NCBI RefSeq assembly: GCF_029689945.1
Contig: NZ_CP121451.1
Span: 5,270,001-5,334,000 of the forward strand
DNA length: 64,000 nt
Source of the DNA: Paenibacillus amylolyticus
GTDB taxonomy: Bacteria > Bacillota > Bacilli > Paenibacillales > Paenibacillaceae
Direction of reading: 5' to 3'
The notes under the pieces were generated by a model that did no database searches, had not been told where the DNA came from, and worked only from the letters and a program-made list of their open reading frames with translations. Shown piece by piece: positions 7,353 through 16,741 of the stretch. Both the position numbers and the translations under genes were made by a program. Within the stretch, counting starts at the first letter, position 1; each line of letters opens with the position of its first letter.

Positions 7353-9871
7353 CTATTTCCCCCGTGGCTTGGCCCGATTTGTGGCGACCGCTTCAAGTGG
7401 ATTATCCGGCCAGTAGTGCTTCGGATACCGACCCTTCAGATCCTTTTTGACGTCAAAGTATGTCTCACGCCAAAAATTAGCCAGGTCTCGTGTGACCTGC
7501 ACAGGTCGCTGAGCTGGCGATAACAAATGAATGGTCAATGGGACTCGCCCACCAGCTATACGTGGTGTCTCCTGTTGTCCAAACATCTCCTGTAATCTAA
7601 CCGCCAGAGTGGGGTCCTCTGGACGGCTGTAGTCCACAGGGATACGTGAGCCACTGGGGACCTGTATGTGCGTTGGAGCTTCATCGTCCAGTTGTTGTCG
7701 TTGCGCCCAGCTCAGCCCACCAAGCAATACATCGTGCATCGATAATCTCTTGAGGTCGGCTGCCGAACGCATGCCTGTCAGATAAGGTGTAAGATGTTCA
7801 GCCAACTCTTCGGTCAGATCATCTTCGATCAGGTCGGGCCATTCAGGTACATGGAGATGCAGGAACCGCAGCCTGTCCGCAAGTTGTCTGGATGTTTTGG
7901 TCCACGGCAGACAGTCCAGCCCTTCCATTCGTATTCCGGCTAACAGTGCTTCCAGCACCTGATCTTCAGGCGGCTGTGCAATACTGCTCTCTTTGATCAC
8001 AAGGGCTCCAATACGAAGCCTCTTATGTGCGCGCACGCTTCGGGTATTGGCATCCCAGGCCACTTGTACTTCCGTGTGCAGCAGGTGCTGACCTGCCTGC
8101 AACAATGTCTGCTCCTGCAACGGCGCAGCCAGCAGGATGCGCGCATCTGCGCCCTGGTCGTCTGCCTCGGCTGCGACCAGATACGCTGAACGGCTCAGCG
8201 ATTCTGTCGCTGCGAGCCGTACGCCGCGGCCGCTGCTCAGCAGATAGCGGCCGTCCTCCCGGCGCTGCCCGATCCGGTCCGGATAGGCGAAGGACAGCAG
8301 CAATCCGCAGCTGTCCTCATCCGGCCGCACCGGATCGGCCGCCGGGCCGAGCGCCGAGCGCAGCTGGCGGCTCTCCTGGAGCATGCGCCGCACGGCCGCG
8401 CCGTCTAGGGCAGCCGCTGCCGCTTGCGGCATGCCGCTGCTGTCCGCGGTCAGCAGCGCCTCTACGCGCGGGCGGAGGTCCGTGCCCGCGCCTGCACTGC
8501 CACTGCTGCGGAGGCCGGCGGGCTCCTGCAGCAGTGCCGCCAGCATGCTGGCGTAGCTGGCCAGCCCAAGCTCCGCCGCGCGGAGCAGCATGCTGGCCAG
8601 TCGCGGATGCACGCCGAGCGTGTTCATCCGCCGCCCGAAGGGCGTGATGCGGCCTGCGTCATCCAGGCCGCCCAGCTGGCGCAGCAGCGCCTGTGCCTGA
8701 CCGTAGGCGGCATCAGGCGGAGTGTCCAGCCATTGCAGCTCTGCTGGGGACAGGACACCCCAGACGGCAAGCTCCAGCGCCAGCGGCGCAAGATCCGCGG
8801 AGGTGATCTCCGGGCGAGCTGCCTCAGGCAGTCCCCCATGAACCTCTTCGCTCCATAGCCGATAACACACCCCCGGGGCAATTCGCCCTGCACGACCCCG
8901 CCGTTGATCGGCTGACGCCTTGGACACCGGCAGGGTAACAAGCCGGCTCATGCCCGTGCGCGGCGAGAAAGCCGATGCACGACTCAGCCCTGCGTCCACC
9001 ACAATTTTAACGCCAGCAAGTGTGAGGCTGGATTCCGCAATGGAGGTGGACAGTACCACTTTGCGCGTGCCCTCAGCCGCAGGACGTATGGCCTCATCCT
9101 GTTGTTCCACCGGCATACTGCCATAGAGAGAATGAACTTTCACATGTCCGGGAAGAGAAGCATTCGATAACTCCCGCTCTGTACGATGTATCTCCCTTGC
9201 CCCCGGAAGGAAAACAAGTACGTCCCCTCCTGTTCGGTTAATGCCCGGGTCACCGTCTGAGCCGTGAATTGTTCCAGTGGCATGGCTGCTGGTCTCGGCA
9301 CATATCGTGTTTTCACTGGAAATGTGCGTCCCGGACAGTGAATTGATCTTGTATCTTCACCGAGCAACGCACAGACCGGGACAGGATCAAGGGTCGCCGA
9401 CATGACCAGCAATTTCAGATCTGGACGTAACATCGCACGGGATTCCAATGCCAGAGCCAAACCCAAGTCCCCGTGCAGGTGACGCTCATGGAATTCATCA
9501 AATATAATCATCGCCGTATCCTCAAGACCCTGATCCTGCTGCAACATCCGGGTCAATACCCCTTCCGTTACAACTTCAATGCGAGTCCCCTGACTCACCC
9601 GGGTATCCATGCGTACACGATATCCTACGGTCTGTCCCGCTTTTTCCCCAAGTGTAGCTGCCAGTCTTGATGCAGCCGAACGGGCGGCGAGTCTTCGGGG
9701 TTCAAGCATGATGATTTTCCGTCCCTCAACCCATGGCTCATCCAGCAAAGCCAGCGGTACAACCGTCGTTTTACCCGCCCCCGGTTCTGCAATTAACACA
9801 CCTGTATCTTGATCCCGAAATAACTGCCTTAATTCAGGAAGAATCTCTTGTATCGGTAACTCTATCTGCAT
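7353..9871 (-). CDS. hrpB: ATP-dependent RNA helicase HrpB, frameshifted
   Basis: DEAH-box helicase of the HrpB type, 839 residues after repair, a normal family length. Helicase motifs in order: I AEPGAGKTT (about 28-36), II DEFH (about 123), III MSATLD, then motif VI QRRGRAGR in the second RecA-like lobe, the helicase-associated HA2 region, and a C-terminal HrpB domain ending near KKDLKGRYPKHYWPD. The frame is lost at CCCC 9224-9227; one added base restores EQEGDVLVFLPGAREIHRTE. The start has AGGAG 7 bases upstream. The segment about 8150-8800 is much richer in G+C than the flanks. Cellular role in Gram-positives is not settled. Confidence 0.92.
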
Positions 9872-9936
9872 ATGATCGCTCCTAATGAATGTACCCTACA
9901 ACTTCAGTATCTCTATTCGAATGTTAGCATTATAAC

Positions 9937-9963
9937 AAAAAAAGCCGTTCCAGAGGAACGACT
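9937..9963 (-). terminator. Terminator of the short-chain dehydrogenase gene
   Basis: CGTTCC-TCT-GGAACG stem with seven T residues on the minus strand, between the dehydrogenase stop and the hrpB start. Confidence 0.8.
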
Positions 9964-10023
9964 ATCACAGACATACCCTAAGACACGCCTTTCATCAAAA
10001 TGAAATTTATCCCGAGTGCTCAC

Positions 10024-10840
10024 TTAACTGAGCAATGACTCGGCACCATCAATGACGATCTCAGCTCCAGTAATATGTCTGGATTCCGACGAGGCGAGGA
10101 AGCTTACCAGATCGGCAACATGTTCCGGCTGACCCGGCCCATCTGCAAGCGGCTGCTGTCCTTCCGGGAACTCCATTGGAATAATGATCTGTTGCAGATC
10201 ATCCGTTTTGACCGTACTTTGATCGATATTAGTCGCAATCGCTCCTGGGCAGATCACGTTCACACGTATCTTGAACTTCGCCAGCTCAAGTGCAGCCATC
10301 TTCGCAAAAGCAACCTGCCCTGCCTTGGACGTACTGTACGCCGACATGCCAAAGCTTGAGAAACGTTGATTGCCGTTAATCGAACTCGTAATGATAATAC
10401 TGCCGCCACCCCGTTTTCACATGAGGCAATGCATATTTAATCGTGAAAAATGTACCATTCAGGTTGGTTGTAATAATCTGCTGCCAATCTTCAACCTGAA
10501 TCTCCTCAATCGGTGCCGATACACCGTTAATACCCGCATTGGCAAAAACAATATCCAAACCGCCGAATAACTCTACGGTTTCCAGTACAGCCTTTTCCAC
10601 ACGTGCCGGGTCGGAAATGTCTACATCAAATGCTCTAGCCGCACCTGGGTGCAGCGCATTAATCTCTGCTTCCGTTTCCGAGATGCGATCATTCACCAGA
10701 TCGAACAATGCTACATGTGCACCCTCTTTTGCCAGCTTGACCGCAGTGGCCTTTCCGATACCGGAGCCTGCTCCGGTAATAATCGCAACCTTGCCTTGAA
10801 ACCGGGACCTGCCGTTTTGTTGTGTCATTATCCATTCCAC
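10024..10840 (-). CDS. Short-chain dehydrogenase/reductase, frameshifted
   Basis: Classical SDR oxidoreductase, 271 residues after repair. The cofactor loop TGAGSGIG (about 24-31), the NAG motif (FANAGI, about 105), the catalytic Ser in ITSSING, and the catalytic YSTSK are all present. The sequence carries one G too many in the run 10409-10412 (plus-strand C): removing it gives KTGGGSIIITSS; this is one of only two apparent insertions in the window. AAAGGAG lies 4 bases before the first ATG and 11 before a second one four codons later. Substrate unknown. Confidence 0.9.
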
Positions 10841-11016
10841 TCCTTTGATTTAGCAATTATGTAAGAATGTACGTTCAAGCTCATCGTGAAAGCCAATTCT
10901 TCACAAGATTACCCAAAAAGAGTGTCTTTTAAATCAACACCAGCAAGTTTTTTCACCGTTGTCTATATCCATGTCACAACAACGTAAGGATCAAAACAAA
11001 ACTTGATATTCTGTAC

Positions 11017-11859
11017 TCACCATTCCAATTCAATGAAAGCGGCATCATCTTCAAGACCACCGATATGTGTAGCATCCAGCAGTACCTGAATGTGCTCGTC
11101 GGGGACATAATCTTGGATGGCATCCAGATCATTCAGTCCATCTGTATATAACTGAAGGCGCAGAGAATCGTTGACGGACCCTTTGGTCTCGTAGATGTGC
11201 GGCTTACCGCCAACAGGTCCTTCCAGTGTAGACCAGCGCTCGTTTGTCTTGCAGTGAGTCTGAAATAATTCAGACTGTTCCTGGCCATTACGCCACAGGC
11301 GAATACGGGAATCCCCTTGCCACGCGAGCCACACCCTACTTTTACGGCCGCCTCCTGTAAGCTCAATCCGCCCACATACATACATGGCTTGACTGCCCCG
11401 ACTTCGCTTCTCCATCAACACTTCCCGAAGTAAAAGAGGGGAGCTGTCCAGTGGCTGCAGTTTCTTCAGCTGCTCGGATGCAGGTAGAGTCAGATCATGA
11501 AGAAGTCGCTGAACGCCCTCTTCCGTCGGGGATTGCGTCGTTTCCAACCAATCCAGCAAAGCATTCCCCAAAAAACGTGCAGCAAAGTCTCCCAGGTAAC
11601 TCATGCCTACTCCATCACACAATACAAAATTGCAGACATTCCCGTTCATACGTACCGCAGCAAAGTCCTGTCCGGTATCTCCCTGATGTACCGTCTCAGC
11701 CGCTCTGCCATAACCATATCTGCACTTGAACGTGCCCTGATAACGGGTTAATGGCTGTTCTCCGGTCTGCACACTCACATAGCGAAAGCTGCCATGCCGC
11801 TGATCGGCATGGCCCCCCTTATCACCAGCAGACAATGTTGCCAAACGCATCGCTCTCAT
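11017..11859 (-). CDS. PP2C-type protein phosphatase of a kinase/VWA/phosphatase triad
   Basis: Metal-dependent Ser/Thr phosphatase, 280 residues. Metal-binding elements can be seen: QDFAAV (about 63), FVLCDGVG (about 79-86), GDSRIRLW (about 185), LYTDGLND (about 241) and EDDAAFIELEW at the extreme C-terminus. The protein is soluble. AGGAGG lies 6 bases before the ATG. It follows the VWA gene by 10 bases and the kinase gene before that. This order, kinase - VWA - PP2C, is the known TerY-type phosphorylation triad (YegI/YegL/YegK in E. coli). It likely reverses phosphorylation by the upstream membrane kinase. Confidence 0.85.
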   Translation of the reverse strand: MRAMRLATLSAGDKGGHADQRHGSFRYVSVQTGEQPLTRYQGTFKCRYGYGRAAETVHQGDTGQDFAAVRMNGNVCNFVLCDGVGMSYLGDFAARFLGNALLDWLETTQSPTEEGVQRLLHDLTLPASEQLKKLQPLDSSPLLLREVLMEKRSRGSQAMYVCGRIELTGGGRKSRVWLAWQGDSRIRLWRNGQEQSELFQTHCKTNERWSTLEGPVGGKPHIYETKGSVNDSLRLQLYTDGLNDLDAIQDYVPDEHIQVLLDATHIGGLEDDAAFIELEW

Positions 11860-11869
11860 GATTCCCCTC

Positions 11870-12622
11870 CTATCTTACAGGCGTAGCAGCAGACATCTGG
11901 AACCCGATCGATACCAATTCTGCACATGTACCTGGCAGCATCATGAGTGCACCGGGCGCAAGCAAATAATCAGCTTCAACAAGCATTTCCCGATAACTTT
12001 CGGGCAGGACGGATGACATATTCCGCAGCTTCTCACCATGCTCATCCTGTAGATTGGTTTCCGAAGAGATTCCCTTCCATCTTCTAGGTTCAGCAATCGG
12101 ACCTTCCAGCAGATGATCCGATATAAAGATATTCTCCACCAGCACATTGCCGTCAGGCACACTCATGCCCATGATTCTTTTCGCAATGGGCTCGGGATCT
12201 TCACCTGTGGCAACCCCATCGGTCATGTGGCACACAAGTGGCGCAGGACAATCCTGCATATTCGGAATTTCGGCCTGCAAAATCTTTTCCGCCTGCAGGA
12301 AAGCCTTCGCAGAATCCGAAAACCGTCTCGGGGTCAGGTCAGGCAAAGATCCAACTGCAGCAATCTCGTCAATTCCTTTGATCCCGTTCAACAAGTCATA
12401 TACGTCATCGCTGTAGGCCAATATGGCGATGCGATAGCGAGGAGTCAGACGATTTCCCTTGGTAGAACGAAACACCATTTGCCGGATCGCGAGAGATAAG
12501 GCATCATAGACGACATCAATCCGTCGACGATTTTCCAGAACCATATTCATGGAGGCGCTAATATCAATCAAATATATAATAAGTGCAGGTGTACGCTGTG
12601 ATGCTTGAATCGTGTAGTTCAT
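11870..12622 (-). CDS. TerY-type von Willebrand factor A protein
   Basis: A 250-residue VWA protein. The MIDAS metal site DISAS is at residues 21-25, with the later MIDAS loop at MTDGVATGE (about 132) and an intervening Thr-rich turn DLTPRRFSDS. No membrane segment. It resembles TerY/YegL, which accompany a kinase and a PP2C phosphatase. GGAGGTG sits about 12 bases upstream. It lies 28 bases past the kinase gene and 10 before the phosphatase gene. It is probably a phospho-regulated scaffold within the triad; a direct link with secretion is inference from position. Confidence 0.85.
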   Translation of the reverse strand: MNYTIQASQRTPALIIYLIDISASMNMVLENRRRIDVVYDALSLAIRQMVFRSTKGNRLTPRYRIAILAYSDDVYDLLNGIKGIDEIAAVGSLPDLTPRRFSDSAKAFLQAEKILQAEIPNMQDCPAPLVCHMTDGVATGEDPEPIAKRIMGMSVPDGNVLVENIFISDHLLEGPIAEPRRWKGISSETNLQDEHGEKLRNMSSVLPESYREMLVEADYLLAPGALMMLPGTCAELVSIGFQMSAATPVR

Positions 12623-12650
12623 CTAGGGTGTGTCACCTCCGTCATTCTCT

Positions 12651-14720
12651 TTATAAGTTGGGCAACGTATAACTGGTGTTGCTCAGGAATTTATTAATGG
12701 CACTCATTCGAGCTGCCACTTTGCCGACCCCTTTGAAATAAGCAGCATCGGTATTGTACAGCTTTTTGAAGTCACGGGCATACGCTTCCGCATTTTCAAT
12801 TTTTCTGCCTTTTTGTGCGTTATACGTTTTATTGTAATGAGCAATCAACGTGACCACATTCTGGGCACGTTTTTTCTTGAGCGCAGCTTTCTGGGCAATC
12901 TCCTGTTGACGTTTGACTTCAGCTGCCGCTTTGCGCTCCGCTTCCTGTCTTGCAAGCTTGGCATCATTCTCTTTTTCCAGACCAGGTAAGCTTCATATTT
13001 TGCTTGTTTATCGTACTTCTCCTGCTGCGCTCTCTTGGCTGCTTCTTTTTCTGCTGTTCCTGCTTTACCAGATAGGCCTCATATTTCGCCTGTTTGTCGT
13101 ACTTGGCCTGTAGTGCCTTGCGCTCTTCTTCTTTTTTCTTTGCTTCCGCTTCCTTCTGTTTGGCTTCAGCAAGCTTTTTCTTTTCCTCTGCGTCCAGTTT
13201 TGCAGCCTCTGCGGCCTTTTGCTTCTCTTGCTCTTCCTGCTCTTTGAGCGCAGCTGCCTTTGCAGCTTCAGCCTCTTCCGCAGCCTTGATCTCTGCCAGT
13301 CGTGTCGCTTCCTGCTGTTCTTTCTGCTTCACTTCTGCCTGATCGGCAAGTATTTTGACCGTTGGCACACCACCTGCCAGCAATACAATCAGCACAGCGG
13401 AGGATATCATGAACTTTTTGGATCTGTAGAATGGCACAGGTACAGGCTTGTCAGTGTCTTCTTTGGGATTAAGCTTGGCATCCAGTTCCTTGATTGCCGC
13501 CTCCACTTCCATCTGCATCGCGCTGTTATGAGGAATGAAATGATAAAGCGAACGGTACACTTCCAATGCTGCAGCCGGTTTATCTTCATCTTCCAGCGCT
13601 CTGGCTTGCAGGAAGAGACGGTTCACAACCGCTTCCTGGTCAGGAGATTGTGGCGTTTGGGGAATGTCACCGTCTTGCGAGTTCACCGGTTCACTTACTG
13701 GTTCCGAACTCTTTTTCAGACTTCCATCAGCTTCAGACGTATTGGCGTTTTCTTCTTCCGATGTCGCAGCCGCCGCATTAGCCTGATCCACGTCTACCGC
13801 AGCCAATGCAATATACCACTCACCAAACGTTGGGCAACTGCTTAGATCGTGACTTTCCCAAGCTCGAATGAACAGATCCGACAGATTGGAGCCCCAACGT
13901 TTCTCAAGGGATTCCCGCATTGCATAATACCGCTCACTTACCGTTTGCATTTCATGCTGGTCAAAATAACTTTCTCCCCACGCTTTTCTACAATCACAGG
14001 GTCCGACCAGCTTAACATCTCGGCAATGATAACAGCTCCGGCAAATCGATCAGCATATGAGCTCCACAAACCGCTGTGCACTGTCCGATGGGCCGCATAA
14101 CCGGGAGACCCCGCAAGCAGGGCATCCGGACGATCCATCTTGGAACCGTACATCTGCTCGACATCCACAAGTTCTACCGCGGACATATTTCCCAGGTTCT
14201 CCACTTCGGAAAAAAACGGAATCATTACATTGGGAGCGGACATGTCGCAATGAGCCAGTCCACGTTGTTCCATGGCCGAGCCTGTTCCAGCAAGTGCTCT
14301 GGCCAGCTTCAGGCTCTCCTCAGCCGTCAACTGTCTCTGATCACTGATTACATCGAACCAGGTCTGACCTTGCACCCATGGCATCAACACCGCATACAAA
14401 AGATCGGGATGTTTTCCAATGAGCGCTCCGTTTCTTTCCGGAGTGAGCACATCACGCTTGCATACCTGCAAACCTGGCAGTTCACTATAGGACTCCATAT
14501 GCTCAGACTGATATACCATAGCCGGAATACGGAATTTAGGAAAAAACACTTTTAGTGCTTTGGCCCCATGAATGGAACCATTTCGGGGTAACAACTGATA
14601 AACAATCCCCTGCCTTCCGGCTTGGGCATAAGCCAGACCCGGCGCAGCCGGATGTTGCCCAATCGTATAGGCAATGTCGTTAATCACCACTTCATCCCCG
14701 GGATTTGGTTGAAAAGACAT
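12651..14720 (-). CDS. Membrane Ser/Thr kinase with coiled-coil tail, three frameshifts
   Basis: After repair at 13976-13979 (C4), 13046-13050 (T5) and 12972-12976 (T5), one 690-residue protein results. The N-terminal kinase lobe keeps the ATP Lys (AKALKVFF, about 52), the catalytic loop HCDMSAPN (about 158-165), the metal Asp in LVDVEQMY, and GSPGYAAH for the activation end. Then come an acidic linker, one transmembrane helix (MISSAVLIVLLAGG, about 425-445), a long charged coiled coil with an internally repeated YDKQAKYEAYLV, and a C-terminal helical domain. The kinase-TM-tail plan resembles the type VII pseudokinase EssB/YukC but with catalytic residues present. It lies 36 bases downstream of the WXG100 terminator. 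Confidence 0.82.
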
Positions 14721-14755
14721 GCTTATCCCTCTCTCTGTCCTAGTGTCATAGTTGC

Positions 14756-14793
14756 AGCAAAAACCGGGTGTTGTGACAACGCCCGGTTTTTGC
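14756..14793 (-). terminator. Terminator between WXG100 and kinase genes
   Basis: AAAAACCGGGCGTTGT faces ACAACACCCGGTTTTT on the minus strand, an excellent stem with a terminal T run. It would end most transcripts after the WXG100 gene, with read-through into the kinase, VWA and phosphatase genes. Confidence 0.85.
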
Positions 14794-14878
14794 TGTAGTT
14801 GTACATCTTCAGCTTGCTACCCGCCTATAATTCAGGGCGAATTCAGATTTCAAATCGGCCTGATCTATGTAAAGCAGA

Positions 14879-15154
14879 TTAACGAGCTTGGTCAGCTGTA
14901 CGGAATTTGTTAGCAATCGCTGTAAGTTCAGCGCTGATGCTGTTCAACGTTTGAACGAAGGATTGCATCTGTTTGCTAGCTTCTTGGAACTCCTGGAAGA
15001 AGCGTTGCTTGGTCATACCTTCCCATTGCCCTTCCATGCCTGTGATGGATTGCGTCAATGTAGATACGATTTGCTGACTTTGCTCACCGCTTTGTTTAAA
15101 TTGGTTGGAAACCTGATCAAGCTGCTCTGGGGTAACTAAAATACGTCCTGCCAT
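14879..15154 (-). CDS. WXG100 family secretion substrate (EsxA-like)
   Basis: A 91-residue helical hairpin protein of the ESAT-6/WXG100 family. The turn carries the WxG motif (GQWEGM, about 43-48) between two amphipathic helices rich in Gln. The C-terminus has FRTAD, a conservative form of the YxxxD/E export signal. The true start is the ATG 15152-15154 with GGAGG 9 bases upstream; the open frame extends further but without a ribosome site. It has its own promoter (15202-15230) and terminator, as expected for an abundantly made secreted subunit. Confidence 0.93.
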   Translation of the reverse strand: MAGRILVTPEQLDQVSNQFKQSGEQSQQIVSTLTQSITGMEGQWEGMTKQRFFQEFQEASKQMQSFVQTLNSISAELTAIANKFRTADQAR

Positions 15155-15201
15155 TGGTAAATTCCTCCTCGGTTTGTGCAATTTAATTTTGACTTGTTCA
15201 A

Positions 15202-15230
15202 ATTGTACTATACCAGGATCGATCGGACAA
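15202..15230 (-). promoter_or_regulatory. Sigma-A-like promoter of the WXG100 gene
   Basis: On the minus strand, -35 TTGTCC (15225-15230), 17-base spacer, -10 TACAAT (15202-15207). It lies about 50 bases upstream of the WXG100 start, within the 185-base gap after the previous gene. Confidence 0.55.
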
Positions 15231-15339
15231 AAGCCGAAGGACCTAATCCTATTTACCCCATTTTCAGCCCATGAAACTTCTCCTAACAGCCTATTTACAA
15301 AAAAATATTCACTTTCTGCTGTTTCTTTTATTCGCCCGT

Positions 15340-15888
15340 TCAGGAAACTACAGGCTCGGTCCCTCTTCTTCCCCGAAAGGACGGATCTGTGAATCTCCAC
15401 GCTACAGGCTCAGGCTGGATGGCCTGGACCAGTGTAGCCGGGGAGCCATCAGGCGGAGCGGCATCCTGTACACGATATACGGCCGCCATTGCGGAAAGGG
15501 GATCGGATACAACAGCTACAGTTGCAGAATGTGCAGGCATGATTTCTCCTGTACGATTGTTCTGAAGAACATTCAGCATATTGACCGCATTACCATAGGC
15601 TGTGTTCACATGACTCAGCACGGAACGATACTCCATGTCTGCCTGCTGGAATAACAACGCTTTGCGTCCCAGCTGTACGCTCAGGTCCATAAATCGACGA
15701 AGCGCATCCTCGCCCAGTCGTTTACTGTGATTCCATTCATTCATCACCGCTGCGCGGGATTCAAGATCCCAATCCAGCGAATGAATCGCCTGATCCAACA
15801 CTGCCATCTTTTGCTGTATTTGCTCCGCTGCATACTGAATCTGCTTGCTCAGTGCCCGAAGCACATCCGGTTCCACACGAATGCGCAT
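15340..15888 (-). CDS. WXG100-superfamily-like protein with C-terminal extension
   Basis: A 182-residue protein. The first ~100 residues are predicted helical (RIRVEPDVLRALSKQIQYAA ... FMDLSVQLGRKALLFQQAD) with Trp-Asp (SLDWDLE) at the place of the WxG turn. The C-terminal 80 residues are rich in Ala and Pro and look disordered. By position and fold it is a second Esx-like protein or a secreted partner. It starts 6 bases after the upstream gene ends. No named family is recognised beyond the superfamily. Confidence 0.65.
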   Translation of the reverse strand: MRIRVEPDVLRALSKQIQYAAEQIQQKMAVLDQAIHSLDWDLESRAAVMNEWNHSKRLGEDALRRFMDLSVQLGRKALLFQQADMEYRSVLSHVNTAYGNAVNMLNVLQNNRTGEIMPAHSATVAVVSDPLSAMAAVYRVQDAAPPDGSPATLVQAIQPEPVAWRFTDPSFRGRRGTEPVVS

Positions 15889-15894
15889 TTACCA

Positions 15895-16725
15895 TCACCT
15901 TTCCTCTTCCCCTGCAGGCTGTTTAAGCCAGTCCAGCAGCATCTCGTGAAACTGTTCTCTAGTCGTCAGTGCTGCAACAAGCCAATCATCTGAAGCCGCG
16001 GTACTCATTCGGAACAACCAGTTGGATACCGCACTTGCAGCAAATGCTGCCGACTGCGACTTCCACCCATCTTCATTCCATACGAGCAACTTAAGCTCTC
16101 CGTCTGACTCCTTACCCACCAGACAGCGTGCCAGTGCAAGTGAGCCCTCAGGATCGCTTGTCTCCTGTTCGAGTTCATCTGCTACGGTCTGTACCCCGCT
16201 GTTTTCGAGCTCATTCATGACATCATAAAATTTTTTCTTGGAGCACATCAGGGCCGGTTTCTCCGCAGGAGAATGGCCGCTCCATTTCATCCGCTCTATC
16301 AGAACATCAATGGCCTCACGAACACTCCCCAGATCGCTGAGCCGGAATGAGTCCGGTACATCCTCCACACGGGAAACTTCAACGACCCGCTCATCCGTGC
16401 AATGAATATAACTCTCATACGACTTGCCGTTGATCGTGTAGCGAATCCAACAAGCTCTGTCGGACAATCCGGCAATGGCTACTCTGGAGAAAACGGTCGG
16501 TGTCATGATCAGCTCATCGGTATCCTGATCTCGAATCAGATATCCTTTGTCAAGCAGAGAGGTTTTGACCCGCTCCCACTCCATCGCGATATCCTCCGCC
16601 ATATAGCCGCGAAACGGATCTTCCACACCAAGCAGTCGGTCTGAACCGAGAATACCGGCCAGGAAAAAAAGTTCTTTTGTTTGCAACGTGACTACCTTTT
16701 GCTTAGAATCATGAACCGTCAACAT
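15895..16725 (-). CDS. Type VII locus protein, EspG-like by architecture
   Basis: A 276-residue soluble protein without a signal peptide. The layout is an N-terminal helical part (TKELFFLAGILGSDRLLGVE), a strand-rich piece with paired aromatic residues (CWIRYTINGKSYESYIHC), a helical middle, then a second strand-helix half ending WLVAALTTREQFHEMLLDWL. This two-half plan recalls EspG, the actinobacterial chaperone of PE/PPE-type substrates, but the identity is too low to claim by eye. GGGAGGTGG precedes the start. It is placed between essC and the two Esx-like genes, the usual spot for a substrate-handling protein. EspG assignment is inference. Confidence 0.5.
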   Translation of the reverse strand: MLTVHDSKQKVVTLQTKELFFLAGILGSDRLLGVEDPFRGYMAEDIAMEWERVKTSLLDKGYLIRDQDTDELIMTPTVFSRVAIAGLSDRACWIRYTINGKSYESYIHCTDERVVEVSRVEDVPDSFRLSDLGSVREAIDVLIERMKWSGHSPAEKPALMCSKKKFYDVMNELENSGVQTVADELEQETSDPEGSLALARCLVGKESDGELKLLVWNEDGWKSQSAAFAASAVSNWLFRMSTAASDDWLVAALTTREQFHEMLLDWLKQPAGEEER

Positions 16726-16741
16726 TATGAGCCACCTCCCC

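Noticed and set aside
8027..8647. 206-codon plus-strand ORF inside hrpB
   Set aside because: A shadow frame allowed by the high local G+C; Arg/Pro/Ala-rich product with no start signal, antisense to a helicase with clear motifs.
13219..13845. 208-codon plus-strand ORF opposite the kinase coiled coil
   Set aside because: Shadow of an Ala/Glu/Lys-rich coding strand; no ribosome site.
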